A stretch of 64,000 nt of DNA from JAEMQF01 sp963791595 (GCA_963791595.1 CAWBTF010000012.1:393440-457439); one strand, 5' to 3'; shown: positions 26,049 to 35,517, counted from the stretch's first letter. Numbers and translations are program-made. The notes: generated by a model not told the origin, from the letters alone.

Positions 26049-27986
26049 TCAGGCCGCTACTGCTTCCGACGCCAGCGGCGCGGCGGCGCCCGAGAAGCCA
26101 TCGACACCCAGCTTGCGCAATGCCGCGGCATCCGAAGCGTCGTTCACGCCCTCCGCGTAGACGTCGATCGAGACGCTGTGCAGCATGCCGACCACGCCGC
26201 CGACGAATGCGGCGCGGCTCGAATCGGCGGCGACGCCGATCGTCACCGAGCTGTCGAGTTTGACGAAGTCCAGGCCCGCGTCGAGCAGCCGGTCGATCTG
26301 CGACAGGCGATTGCCCGCATGTTCCAGGCCGAGGGTCACGCCGCTGGCCCGCAATTGCCGCGACAGCTCGCGCACCCGGGCAAATTGGTCGATCGCGGCG
26401 GCCTCGCCGACGCTGATCGACAACAGCTTCGCGGTTCGCGGTGACTGGGCCAGCACCGCGCGAACCTTGGGAATGAACTCGATGTCGGCCAGCGACGCGG
26501 ACGCCACGCTGACACAGCGCGCGCGGCCATCGTTGCCAATCGCGGCAAGCGCGCTCGACACCGCCGTCGCGTCGATCAGCGAAGTCAAGCGTCCGCGCAT
26601 GGCCAACGGCAACCAGCGCGCCGCCACTTCATAGGCGCCCTCGGGCTCGAGCTGAAGCCGCAACGGGCATTCGAGGTGAACCAGCCGGCCCCCGCCGGCC
26701 AGAACGTGCACTTCTCCGAGTTGCAGGCGCCCCGCCGTCAGGGCCTCCTGGATGTGCTGGCGCCAAGCCGCTTCACCCAGGCCGGCGCCGGCCATCGCGG
26801 CACCGCCCGATACGCTTTCCACCTCGACGGCAAAGGCGCCTCGCGCCTCGGCGCGCGCCAGTGCCATGTCGGCCGCGTTCATCAGCTCGCCCATCGATTG
26901 GCCATGCGAAGTTTCCACGGCACCGAATGCGACGGCGACGTTCGGGCCGAAGGCCGGCAACGCGGCGCGCAGCGCTCCGGCAATGGCATGCGCGGTTTCA
27001 TCCGACATGCCGCCCACCGGCAGACCGAGCGCGAAGTCGGAGCCGTTCAGGCGCCCCACCAGGCAACCATGACCGCGCTGGGTATAGGTCTGCAGAACCT
27101 GGGCGATCGCCGCGAGCATCTGGTCGGTGGTGGCGCGGCCCAGCACCCGGTTCGCGTCGGCCAGATCGATCACGCGCAACAGCACCAGCCCACCATGGGC
27201 CGCGCCGTCCTCGCGTTGCATCGCCACCGTCATCTGGCCGAGAAAGTGCGATCGGTTCGACAAGCCCGTGAGCGCATCGCAATTGGCCTGGCGGCGCAGC
27301 GCCTCCACCTGGGCCGACTGCGCTTCGAACACCAGCTTCAGGCGCCCCACCATCGAATTCATGGCGCGGGTCAAACGCTTCAGCTCCGGCGTTCGCGGTT
27401 CGCTCAGGGTCAGATACTCGCCCCGCTCCAAGGCGCGCGCCTGCTGAACCACGGCATCGATGGGGGCCCGCAGCCGGGCCACCGCCAACAGCGCGAACAT
27501 CGCCGCCAGGCCGCCGACCAAGCCGAGCGCGATCGCGGAACGCTGGCTGGCAAGCCAGAGTTGGTCATGCAAGAAGGCCGCGTGACCCTGAACCTCGACG
27601 GTGCCGAGATCGCGGATCCCATCGCTCACCGGCGCTGCGCCGGGACGTGAATCGAGACGAACCCAGTCCACGAACCAGAACGGCGCGTGCCACGGCGAGG
27701 CGTTGCCTGTGCGTTCGAACCACACTTTGCCATCCGATCCAATGAACCGAATGCGCTTGTAGGAGCCGGTTTCGAACAGGCCCGTCATGGCCTTGGTCAT
27801 GGAATCCATGTCGCCGTGTTGATGCGACAACAAAAGGGCCAGCGAGTCGGCGTCATCACTGTTCTTGCCGCTCAGCTGCGTCTGGAGGTAGGCCCGCGAA
27901 CTGTCGATGTGCACGCTGACGCTTCCCACCAGCGAAAGGAACAAGGTGGCGAACAGCAACAGCCAGATTTGGCGAATCAGCGACAT
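26049..27986 (-). CDS. lapD: LapD-like c-di-GMP receptor with degenerate GGDEF and EAL domains
   Basis: The 645-residue product matches LapD in length and layout: first membrane helix (7-25), a periplasmic LapD/MoxY N-terminal domain, second helix (~149-170), HAMP, then GGDEF and EAL domains. GGDEF is replaced by NGSDF and the EAL triad by ECP, so neither synthesis nor hydrolysis is expected; it should only bind c-di-GMP. In Pseudomonas, c-di-GMP-bound LapD sequesters the periplasmic protease LapG and keeps the adhesin at the surface. It is divergent from the lapB-type ABC gene. No lapG gene is present in the window. The start ATG (27986) could be 8 codons further upstream. Confidence 0.88.
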   Translation of the reverse strand: MSLIRQIWLLLFATLFLSLVGSVSVHIDSSRAYLQTQLSGKNSDDADSLALLLSHQHGDMDSMTKAMTGLFETGSYKRIRFIGSDGKVWFERTGNASPWHAPFWFVDWVRLDSRPGAAPVSDGIRDLGTVEVQGHAAFLHDQLWLASQRSAIALGLVGGLAAMFALLAVARLRAPIDAVVQQARALERGEYLTLSEPRTPELKRLTRAMNSMVGRLKLVFEAQSAQVEALRRQANCDALTGLSNRSHFLGQMTVAMQREDGAAHGGLVLLRVIDLADANRVLGRATTDQMLAAIAQVLQTYTQRGHGCLVGRLNGSDFALGLPVGGMSDETAHAIAGALRAALPAFGPNVAVAFGAVETSHGQSMGELMNAADMALARAEARGAFAVEVESVSGGAAMAGAGLGEAAWRQHIQEALTAGRLQLGEVHVLAGGGRLVHLECPLRLQLEPEGAYEVAARWLPLAMRGRLTSLIDATAVSSALAAIGNDGRARCVSVASASLADIEFIPKVRAVLAQSPRTAKLLSISVGEAAAIDQFARVRELSRQLRASGVTLGLEHAGNRLSQIDRLLDAGLDFVKLDSSVTIGVAADSSRAAFVGGVVGMLHSVSIDVYAEGVNDASDAAALRKLGVDGFSGAAAPLASEAVAA

Positions 27987-28156
27987 GGGCAGTCTCGGAA
28001 GGACGCCCATTGGAATGCCTCGGTGATCGGATTGGCAAGCAAAGGAACCACGCCGAACCGGTCCAGCATCGAATCTGCCACACCTGGGTACCCTTTGAGA
28101 TCGGTTTCGCGCGCGCCAGGCCGATATCGTCTCGATGCCCGCCAATGCACGCAACG

Positions 28157-30382
28157 ATGATGTCCACCGCTGAGGTCGAAGTCCCACCGCCCGCCCAGGC
28201 CATCGCCGCGCCAGCCGAAGGCAGCGCCGCAGCGCAGCCGCAGCGATTCCGCGAGGACTTGATCCATCCCGACCCGCTGCTCGATTGTTTGATCGAGGTC
28301 TGTCGCCTGCATGGCAAGAACGCGTCGCGCGCGTCCCTCACGGCAGGTCTGCCCTTGCCGCACGGCAGCCTCACGCTCGAACTGGCCCAGCGCGCTGCAG
28401 CGCGCGCCGGCATGTCCGCCAAACTGCAGCGCATCGCACTCGACGCCATCGACTCGGCGGCGCTGCCGGTGATCTTGCTTCTCAAGGGCGACCGCGCCTG
28501 TGTGCTCTCCGGCTGGCAGCGGGGCGCGGCATCGGCCCGGCTGCTGCTGCCCGAGGTCGGGCAGGGCTCGGTGATCCTCGACAAGGCGGAACTGCTGCGG
28601 CGTTACAGCGGCGTCGCGCTGTTCGTGCACCCGAATTTCAGCCACGACATGCGCTCGAGCGAGCCGGACCGCGCCGCTCCGGACGGCCACTGGTTCTGGA
28701 GCTCGCTGCTGCAACAGCGCTTCATTTATCAAGACGTGTTGTGGTCCGCGCTGCTCGTCAATGTGTTCGCACTGGCCTTGCCGATGTTTTCGATGAATGT
28801 CTACGACCGGGTCGTACCAAACAACGCGGTCGAGACCCTTTGGGCGCTGGCGGTGGGTTTGTCACTGGTGCTGGCCGCCGACGCATTGATGCGAATGTTG
28901 CGCGTGCGCTTTGTCGACGAAGCGAGTGCGCGAATCGACGTGCAGGTGTCGGCCACGCTGATGGAGCATGTGCTGGGAATGAAACTCAAGCACCGCCCGG
29001 CGTCGGTGGGCGCCTTCGCGTCGAATTTGCGCGGGTTCGAGCAGGTGCGCGACTTCGCCGCGTCGGGAACGGTCACCGCACTGGTCGATCTGCCGTTCGC
29101 GCTGCTGTTCGTCGCCGCGTTGGCCTGGATCTCACCTTGGCTCGCCCTGCCGGTGATCCTTGTCGGTGCGGCCATTTTGTTCATTGGCGGGTTCTTGCAG
29201 CACCGCCTGCACGGACTCTCGCAGACCACGTATCAGGCGGGCGCGATGCGCAATGCCACACTGGTGGAAGCGCTGACTGGGATCGAAACCATCAAATCGC
29301 AGGTGGCCGAAGGCGAGGTCCAGGCGAAGTGGGAACGCGCCAATCAATTTCTCGCCGCCACGGGTGTCAAGATGCGCGGCCTGTCTGCCGCGGCGATGAT
29401 CGGCACGAATGTGCTGTCCCAAGCCGTGACGATGGCCACCGTCGTGATCGGGGTCTACCTGATTGCCGCACATGAACTCACGATGGGCGCTCTGATCGCC
29501 GCGGGCATGCTCGCCAGCCGGGCGCTCGCGCCCGCCGGGCAGGTGGTGGGGTTGATGCTGCAGTACCAGTCGGCCCGAACCGCGCTGCGCAACCTCGATG
29601 AGGTGATGGAAAAGTCGGTCGAGCGCCCGGCGTCGAAGAAGTTCGTGCAGCGCGCCCAGTTTCTCGGCGAGATCGAATTTCGCAATGTCGAGTTCGCCTA
29701 CCCGGGGCGCAGCGAAAACGCACTCGATGGATTGAGTTTCAAGATCAAGGCCGGCGAGCATGTGGCGCTGATCGGCCGCGTCGGCTCGGGCAAGTCGACG
29801 ATCCAGCGCCTGATTCTCGGCCTGTACCGGCCCAACAAGGGCACGGTGCTGCTCGACGGAGTCGACCTGCGCCAGCTCGACCCGGCCGACGTGCGCCGCA
29901 ATGCCGCGTGCGTGTCGCAGGACGTGATGCTGTTCCACGGCAGCTTGCGCGACAACATCACGCTCGGCATGCCCTACGCCGAAGACTCCGCCGTCGTGGC
30001 CGCCGCCGAACTGGCCGGCCTGACCGAGTTCGTGAATCGGCATCCGCGCGGCTACGACATGCCCGTGGGCGAACGCGGCGAAATGCTCTCAGGCGGGCAG
30101 CGCCAAGCCGTTGGGCTGGCGCGCGCCGTGCTGCACAACTCGCCCTTGTTGCTGCTCGACGAGCCGACCAGCGCGATGGATTTCTCGACCGAGGCGAAAG
30201 TCACCGCCGACGTTGCCGCCTTCGCCAGGGACAAGACGGTGGTGCTGGTGACACACCGAACTTCGTTGCTGGCGCTGGCGGCGCGGGTGATCGTGATCGA
30301 CGCCGGTCGTGTCGTGGCCGACGGCCCACGTGACCGCATCATGGCCGCATTGGCCAGCGGCCGGATCGCGGGGGCGGCATGA
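28157..30382 (+). CDS. lapB: Type I secretion ABC transporter/permease, LapB type
   Basis: From the ATG at 28157 the product is 741 residues; another ATG directly follows. The N-terminal ~130 residues form a C39-like domain in which the family's catalytic cysteine is absent, as in RTX-adhesin exporters where it serves as a docking domain. Six transmembrane segments follow, then an ATPase with Walker A GRVGSGKST, signature LSGGQRQ and Walker B LLLLDEPT. It powers export of the RTX adhesin (32167) in one step across both membranes. No strong Shine-Dalgarno is seen. Its stop overlaps a 30-codon frame by ATGA. Confidence 0.92.
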   Translation: MMSTAEVEVPPPAQAIAAPAEGSAAAQPQRFREDLIHPDPLLDCLIEVCRLHGKNASRASLTAGLPLPHGSLTLELAQRAAARAGMSAKLQRIALDAIDSAALPVILLLKGDRACVLSGWQRGAASARLLLPEVGQGSVILDKAELLRRYSGVALFVHPNFSHDMRSSEPDRAAPDGHWFWSSLLQQRFIYQDVLWSALLVNVFALALPMFSMNVYDRVVPNNAVETLWALAVGLSLVLAADALMRMLRVRFVDEASARIDVQVSATLMEHVLGMKLKHRPASVGAFASNLRGFEQVRDFAASGTVTALVDLPFALLFVAALAWISPWLALPVILVGAAILFIGGFLQHRLHGLSQTTYQAGAMRNATLVEALTGIETIKSQVAEGEVQAKWERANQFLAATGVKMRGLSAAAMIGTNVLSQAVTMATVVIGVYLIAAHELTMGALIAAGMLASRALAPAGQVVGLMLQYQSARTALRNLDEVMEKSVERPASKKFVQRAQFLGEIEFRNVEFAYPGRSENALDGLSFKIKAGEHVALIGRVGSGKSTIQRLILGLYRPNKGTVLLDGVDLRQLDPADVRRNAACVSQDVMLFHGSLRDNITLGMPYAEDSAVVAAAELAGLTEFVNRHPRGYDMPVGERGEMLSGGQRQAVGLARAVLHNSPLLLLDEPTSAMDFSTEAKVTADVAAFARDKTVVLVTHRTSLLALAARVIVIDAGRVVADGPRDRIMAALASGRIAGAA

Positions 30383-30471
30383 GCGCGCCGGGCCGCCCCA
30401 AGCGCGAATACCGGAGTGCGCAGCACGAAGGTACTCCAGTGAGCGCGCGACGCGCGAGGGTGCGCCAATGA
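30379..30471 (+). CDS. 30-codon reading frame bridging lapB and lapC by ATGA overlaps
   Basis: The frame opens at an ATG that overlaps the lapB stop (ATGA, 30379-30382) and closes at a TGA that overlaps the lapC ATG (30468-30471). The peptide reads MSAPGRPKREYRSAQHEG, then TPVSARRARVRQ. The element RTGAGYGC recurs at 30379, 30439 and 30468, always able to act as start/stop, and the lapC N-terminus (MSAADRRKQE) echoes the peptide's own start. I associate near-identical peptides with intergenic or N-terminal regions in Leptothrix/Rubrivivax-type genomes; this is memory, not a search. It is more likely a spreading repeat that preserves translational coupling than a functional peptide. Confidence 0.5.
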   Translation: MSAPGRPKREYRSAQHEGTPVSARRARVRQ

Positions 30472-31913
30472 GTGCCGCGGACCGCCGCAAGCAGGAGACC
30501 ACCGGTGCGGAGAACGAAGCTGCGGCGGTGAGCACGCCAAGCCGCCAGGGCGAACGGCGAAAGGCTCAGTCGAAAAACACTCCCGCGATCGCACTGCCGG
30601 CCTTGCCAGGCGCTGCCGGATTCCGCAGTTTCGAGCTGCAGGCAGAAGCTGTCATGTCGCGCCAGGGCACCCGCCGCGCCCAGCTCATCGTCCGCGCGGC
30701 GCTCGGCATCGTCGTTCTGCTCATCGTGTGGGCCGCCTGGGCCACGCTCGACGAAGTGACCCGCGGCGACGCCAAGGTGATCCCATCGCGCCAGTTGCAA
30801 CTCGTGCAGTCGCTCGACGGCGGTGTCGTCGCGGAGATCCTGGTGCGCGAAGGACAGGTGGTGGAGAAGGACCAGCTCTTGCTGAAAATCGACGAGACTC
30901 GCGCCACCTCCGGCGTGCGCGAGAGCGCGGCGCAGGGGTTCGCGCTGCGCGCGCGCCAGGCACGCTTGCGCGCCTTGGCCGAAGCGGCGCCGTTTGCCCC
31001 ACCCGCCGCGAGCAACGCGGAGGAAAAGCGCATCCTGGACGAAGAGCGACTGCTGTTCGAAGCCAAGCTCGGGGAGCTGCGCAACTCGATGGCGATCAAC
31101 GAACAACAGCTGCAGCAGCGGCAGCAGGAACTCAGCGAAATGCGTGCGCGCAAGACGAGCGCCGTGCGCAGCCTCGAATTCAGCCAGCGTGAGCTGGCGA
31201 AAACCCGGCCTCTGCTCGCCACCGGCGCGGTGTCCGAGGTCGACGTGCTCCGGCTCGAGCGCGAGGTTTCCCGCAGCCGCGGCGACGCTGAACAGGCCAG
31301 CGCGCAGATCGAGCGCGTGCACGCGGCGATCGGCGAGGCGCAGCGCAAGACCAAGGAAACTGAAATTGCATTCCGCAACGAGGCACGCCGGGAAATGGCC
31401 GACGTGATGGGCAAGCTCAATGCACACAACGAAGGCGCAGTCGCACTGACCGATCGCGTCGACAAGTCGCAGATCAAGAGCCCGGTGCGTGGGCGCGTTC
31501 AGCGTTTGCTCGCCAATACCGTCGGCGGCGTGGTTCAGTCCGGCAAGGACATCGTCGAAATCGTGCCGCTGGACGACGCCCTCGTGCTCGAGGCCAAGGT
31601 TCACCCGAAAGACATTGCCTTCATCCACCCTGGGCAAGCCGCGACGGTGAAGTTCACCGCGTACGACTTCTCGATTTTCGGCGGCCTGACGGCGCAGGTC
31701 GAGAACATCAGCCCGGACACGGTGACCGACGAGCGCGGCAACGCCTTCTATCTGGTGCGGGTACGCACGTCGAAGGCCAGTTTCAGCGAGAAGATGCCCA
31801 TCATTCCGGGCATGACGGCTGAAGTCGACATCCTCACGGGCCACAAGACGGTTCTGTCGTACCTGCTCAAACCCGTCTTGAAGGCCAAGGCCTACGCGTT
31901 GCGTGAACGCTGA
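30468..31913 (+). CDS. lapC: Type I secretion membrane fusion protein (HlyD family), LapC type
   Basis: The 481-residue product has a cytoplasmic N-terminus of ~70 residues, one membrane helix (LIVRAALGIVVLLIVWAAWA), a lipoyl-like segment (SLDGGVVAEILVREGQVVEKDQ), long coiled coils (about 180-350) and a beta-barrel ending in PGMTAEVDILTGHKTVLSYL. It links the inner-membrane ABC protein to the TolC-like channel. The ATG overlaps the end of the bridging mini-frame. The first ~20 residues are poorly conserved in the family and seem to derive from the repeat described for 30379-30471. Confidence 0.93.
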   Translation: MSAADRRKQETTGAENEAAAVSTPSRQGERRKAQSKNTPAIALPALPGAAGFRSFELQAEAVMSRQGTRRAQLIVRAALGIVVLLIVWAAWATLDEVTRGDAKVIPSRQLQLVQSLDGGVVAEILVREGQVVEKDQLLLKIDETRATSGVRESAAQGFALRARQARLRALAEAAPFAPPAASNAEEKRILDEERLLFEAKLGELRNSMAINEQQLQQRQQELSEMRARKTSAVRSLEFSQRELAKTRPLLATGAVSEVDVLRLEREVSRSRGDAEQASAQIERVHAAIGEAQRKTKETEIAFRNEARREMADVMGKLNAHNEGAVALTDRVDKSQIKSPVRGRVQRLLANTVGGVVQSGKDIVEIVPLDDALVLEAKVHPKDIAFIHPGQAATVKFTAYDFSIFGGLTAQVENISPDTVTDERGNAFYLVRVRTSKASFSEKMPIIPGMTAEVDILTGHKTVLSYLLKPVLKAKAYALRER

Positions 31914-32055
31914 CCGCGTTCCTGGCGACGATTCGACCTTTCCCGTCGTTCGCCGCATTGCAGGCAGATTCCCGCCGCGCGGCGCAGCAGCCGTATCCAT
32001 TCGAAACCGGATCGTGTCGCGCAAACCACGTACGCAATTTGTTGCGCAGGGCCCG

Positions 32056-32069
32056 GGTGACCGAGTTCA
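32056..32069 (+). promoter_or_regulatory. CRP-like dyad GTGA-N6-TCAC upstream of the adhesin gene
   Basis: In the 253-bp gap between lapC and the adhesin gene, GTGACCGAGTTCAC has the inner half-sites of a CRP/Vfr-type operator. The outer T/A positions are not matched. The rest of the gap shows no clear promoter. Confidence 0.3.
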
Positions 32070-32166
32070 CGCCGCCCACCAAACCTGCCCAATGGCACTC
32101 TGACCGTCCCCTACGCTGTGTCCGGATCGACCCAGGTTGTCGGCACCCACGCAAGGACGAACCATC

Positions 32167-35100
32167 ATGAGCAAGCCCTCTCAAGCGAGAGTCAGCGCAG
32201 CAAAGTTGCTGGCACTGAAGCAAGGCGCAAGCGCCCGGCATGACGACGGCCCATCGGCGTTCTCACATCCGGCCGCCTCACATCGTTCGGGCCACCCTCA
32301 CCACCGGGATCACGATCGCGATCACCGCACTGGGCGCGGTCGCGGCCATGACCGCGGCGACGAGCGCGACCACAACCACGGAATTGACCACTGCCACAAC
32401 GGGAGTGGAGGTGCCGGCGGCGGGGGTACCGGTGGTGGTGGTACCGGGAGCGGAACCACCGTCATCTCGGGCATCGCCACCGGCGCGTTGAACGAAGACG
32501 GCACGAGCCTCGTTTCCAGCGGCGCATTGACGATCAGCGGCGCCCCGGCGCCGCTGGCGAACTTCGTCGCGCAGGCCGGCACCGCTGGAATCTACGGCAG
32601 CTTCTCGCTGACATCCGCCGGCGTGTGGACGTATGCGCTGAACAATTCATCGGCTGCGGTGCAGGCTCTGGCCCAAGGCCAGTCCGTCACCGAGTCGTTC
32701 GCTGTCGTCAGTGCCGACGGGACCGTCAGCACGGTCGCGGTGACGGTCGGTGGCAGCAACGATGCGCCAGAAGCGCTTGCGGCCGCGGCCGGCACGCAAG
32801 AGGACCACGCGCTTCTCACGGGTTCCGTCTCGGCAGGTGACGTCGACGCAGGTTCGGTGCTGACCTATGCCCTCGCGGGTGCAGGCAGCACGGGGCGCAG
32901 TGCCACCCCGGCGGGGTTGACCTTGAACGCCGACGGCACTTTTTCATTCGACGCCACCGCGCCCGAATATCAGGCGCTGGGCGTTGGCGAGTCGCGCGTG
33001 CTGGACGTTGCGTACACGGTCACCGACCAGTTCGGCGCAAGCTCCAGCGCCACGTTGACGATCACGGTGATGGGCACGAACGACGCGCCCCAATCTCAGG
33101 CCGCAAGTTTTGCTCTGAGCGAGGACGGCCCGACGCTGCGCGGCAACTTGGTCGCTTCCGATGTCGACGCCAGTGCGGTGCTGTCGTTTGCCCTCACCTC
33201 GGCCAGTCCTCCAGGCTTGCGCCTGCAGCCCGATGGCAATTTCAGCTTCGACCCGACCGACCGGAGCTACCAGGCGCTCGCCGATGGGCAGACCCTCACG
33301 CTGAACATTCCCTACTCGGTGACCGATGAGCATGGCGCCACGGCCACCGCCAGCCTCAGCATCGCCGTGACGGGCGCGAACGATGTCGCCGTCATCTCCG
33401 GTGTGGGGGTGGGTGCGGTGTCGGAAGACGGGGCAAGCACGGTCACGAGCGGCATGCTGACCATTGACGATCCCGACGCGGGGCAGACAAGCTTCATCGC
33501 GCAGTCGGGCGTGTTGGGGGCCTACGGCAGCTTCTCCTTGTCCGCGGACGGCGCTTGGACCTACAGCCTCAACAACTCCTCGCCCGCCGTACAGACACTT
33601 GCCCAAGGCCAGTCGTTCACCGAATCGTTCCCGGTGACCAGTGCCGACGGTACGACCGGCGTGGTCGCTGTCACCGTGCATGGCAGCAATGATGTACCCG
33701 TCGCCAGCGCAGATGTGGTTGGGGCAGACGAGGACTCGCCACTGATCATCTCCTCAGCAAGCCTGTTGTCGAACGACAGCGATGCGGATGGCGGCGCCGC
33801 GCTGAGCCTCACCAGTGTGCAAGGTGCCATCGGTGGATCGGTCGCCCTGGACTCCTCGGCCAACGTCGTCTTTACGCCTTCGGCCAACTACTCGGGACCT
33901 GCCTCTTTCACATATACGGCCAGCGACGGCGCCGGCGGTTTCGCGACGGCCACAGTTGACGTGGACATCGCGGCGGCGGCCGACGCACCAGGATTGGTGG
34001 GCCAGGCCACGCAACATTCGCTGCGCACCGGATCGACGTCCATCAGCACGTTGCCGGCAATCTTGCAGCCGAACCTAGAAGCGACACTGGGTTTGAGCGC
34101 AGGTACGCTCGACAACCGATTTGACCCACCCTCCTCGACAGCGGTCGTCGATCCCGGCTTCGTCGACGTGATCGGGGGCCAGGCCACGACCTATGCGTTG
34201 AGCATCGGCGCCGGGCAGACGGCCAATTTCAACTGGCAGTTCTTCAACGCCGAGACCGTCGCGGCTTTCATCAGTAACGGAGCCAACGACCTGGCGATCC
34301 TCGCGATCACCGACCCGAGCGGCGCTCGACAGTGGGTTCAGTTGAGTTCGTCGGAGCAGACCGGCCCAAATGCGAACGGAGCGGCCGCCGATGCTTCTGG
34401 CAACTATCGATTCATGGCCACCATGGCCGGCGAGTATCGTTTTGACTGGCTGGTCGTCAACGGTGGCAGCTCCGGCGGAGGTTCCTCGCTGAGCGTCGGA
34501 ACGCCCTCCATCACCATCGGCACCACCACCTATGGCATGCCGATGCCGGTCTCGTTCGGGGCCGGTCTGGTGGACCAAGACGGTTCCGAATCGCTCAGCG
34601 TCAGCGTGTCTGGCGTTCCCGCGGGTGCCGCGTTCAGCGCGGGTACGGACCTCGGCGGTGGCGCATGGAGCTTCACGCCCGCGCAGTTGAGCGGACTGCA
34701 ATTCCTGCCGCCCGTGGGATTCAACGGCACGGTCAACCTGACGCTGAGTGCGACCGCGACGGAGCAGAGCAGCGGCGCCAGCGCAAGCTCGACGCAAAGC
34801 GTCGCACTGGTGATCGAGACAACCACCGCCTCGGCGATGGGAACGCAGAACGCCGACGCCTTCGCGGGAACGATCGCGAACGACCACCTGCAGGGCTTCG
34901 CCGGCAATGATGTGCTGAGCGGGGGCGACGGCAACGACCTGCTTTACGGCGATGCCGGGACGGACACGTTGAGTGGCGGCAATGGCCGCGACGTGCTGCT
35001 CGGTGGCCTTGGCGACGATTCGGTGAACGCTGGCGTTGGTGACGATCGGCTGTCCGGCGGCGCCGGCAGCGATACGTTGACCGGTGGGCTGGGCAGCGAC

Positions 35101-35499
35101 GTCTTCGCCTGGACCTTCGCCGATCGCGGAGCGGCGGGAGCGCCGGCCATCGATACCATTTCCGACTTCGAGTTCGCGCCGGCGGCCGCCGGTGGCGACC
35201 TGCTCGACCTGCGCGACTTGCTGCAAGGCGAGGCCAAGGCAGGCTTCGGCGCCGGCACGCTCGACCAGTATCTCGAATTCGACACCACCTCTTCGGCGGG
35301 CAGCACCATCATTCGCATCAGCTCCAGCGGGGGCTTCACGGGCGGGGCCTACAACGCCGGCGCGGAAGACCAGCGTATCGAAATCGCCGGTGTCGACATG
35401 CGTTCTGCCGGCGTCTTCGGCCTGGACTCGAGCGCCACCGACAGCGCGATCATTGCGCACCTGCTGCAGCGCGGCCAGTTGATCGCCGACGGGCCGTAA
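32167..35499 (+). CDS. Secreted RTX/VCBS-repeat adhesin (LapA/BapA-like) with His/Asp-rich N-terminus
   Basis: From the ATG at 32167 the product is 1110 residues with no Sec signal. Order: a short basic N-terminus; a His/Asp/Arg-rich stretch with 13 His between residues 25 and 77; a Gly/Thr linker (79-95); about five VCBS/cadherin-like repeats (~97-610) ending in NDAP or similar; a beta-rich middle (about 640-890); RTX nonapeptides (~898-978, GGxGxD type) that bind calcium; and a C-terminal type I secretion signal region (DTISDFEF...GDLLDLRDLL). It is the expected cargo of the neighbouring transporter. The helical retention module and TAAG-type site that LapG cleaves in LapA are not seen at the N-terminus, so it may be freely secreted. 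Confidence 0.9.
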   Translation: MSKPSQARVSAAKLLALKQGASARHDDGPSAFSHPAASHRSGHPHHRDHDRDHRTGRGRGHDRGDERDHNHGIDHCHNGSGGAGGGGTGGGGTGSGTTVISGIATGALNEDGTSLVSSGALTISGAPAPLANFVAQAGTAGIYGSFSLTSAGVWTYALNNSSAAVQALAQGQSVTESFAVVSADGTVSTVAVTVGGSNDAPEALAAAAGTQEDHALLTGSVSAGDVDAGSVLTYALAGAGSTGRSATPAGLTLNADGTFSFDATAPEYQALGVGESRVLDVAYTVTDQFGASSSATLTITVMGTNDAPQSQAASFALSEDGPTLRGNLVASDVDASAVLSFALTSASPPGLRLQPDGNFSFDPTDRSYQALADGQTLTLNIPYSVTDEHGATATASLSIAVTGANDVAVISGVGVGAVSEDGASTVTSGMLTIDDPDAGQTSFIAQSGVLGAYGSFSLSADGAWTYSLNNSSPAVQTLAQGQSFTESFPVTSADGTTGVVAVTVHGSNDVPVASADVVGADEDSPLIISSASLLSNDSDADGGAALSLTSVQGAIGGSVALDSSANVVFTPSANYSGPASFTYTASDGAGGFATATVDVDIAAAADAPGLVGQATQHSLRTGSTSISTLPAILQPNLEATLGLSAGTLDNRFDPPSSTAVVDPGFVDVIGGQATTYALSIGAGQTANFNWQFFNAETVAAFISNGANDLAILAITDPSGARQWVQLSSSEQTGPNANGAAADASGNYRFMATMAGEYRFDWLVVNGGSSGGGSSLSVGTPSITIGTTTYGMPMPVSFGAGLVDQDGSESLSVSVSGVPAGAAFSAGTDLGGGAWSFTPAQLSGLQFLPPVGFNGTVNLTLSATATEQSSGASASSTQSVALVIETTTASAMGTQNADAFAGTIANDHLQGFAGNDVLSGGDGNDLLYGDAGTDTLSGGNGRDVLLGGLGDDSVNAGVGDDRLSGGAGSDTLTGGLGSDVFAWTFADRGAAGAPAIDTISDFEFAPAAAGGDLLDLRDLLQGEAKAGFGAGTLDQYLEFDTTSSAGSTIIRISSSGGFTGGAYNAGAEDQRIEIAGVDMRSAGVFGLDSSATDSAIIAHLLQRGQLIADGP

Positions 35500-35517
35500 A
35501 CTCCGGTCGCTCCGAGC

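Noticed and set aside
32240..32491. Alternative-frame product with a hydrophobic stretch inside the adhesin 5' end
   Set aside because: The adhesin frame continues without break from a good ribosome binding site into conserved repeats; the second frame has no start signal and ends within the repeats.
32779..32800. AAAAG peptide (about residues 206-210) in the adhesin resembling a LapG cleavage motif
   Set aside because: It sits inside a VCBS repeat, not in an N-terminal retention module; Ala-rich runs are common by chance here.
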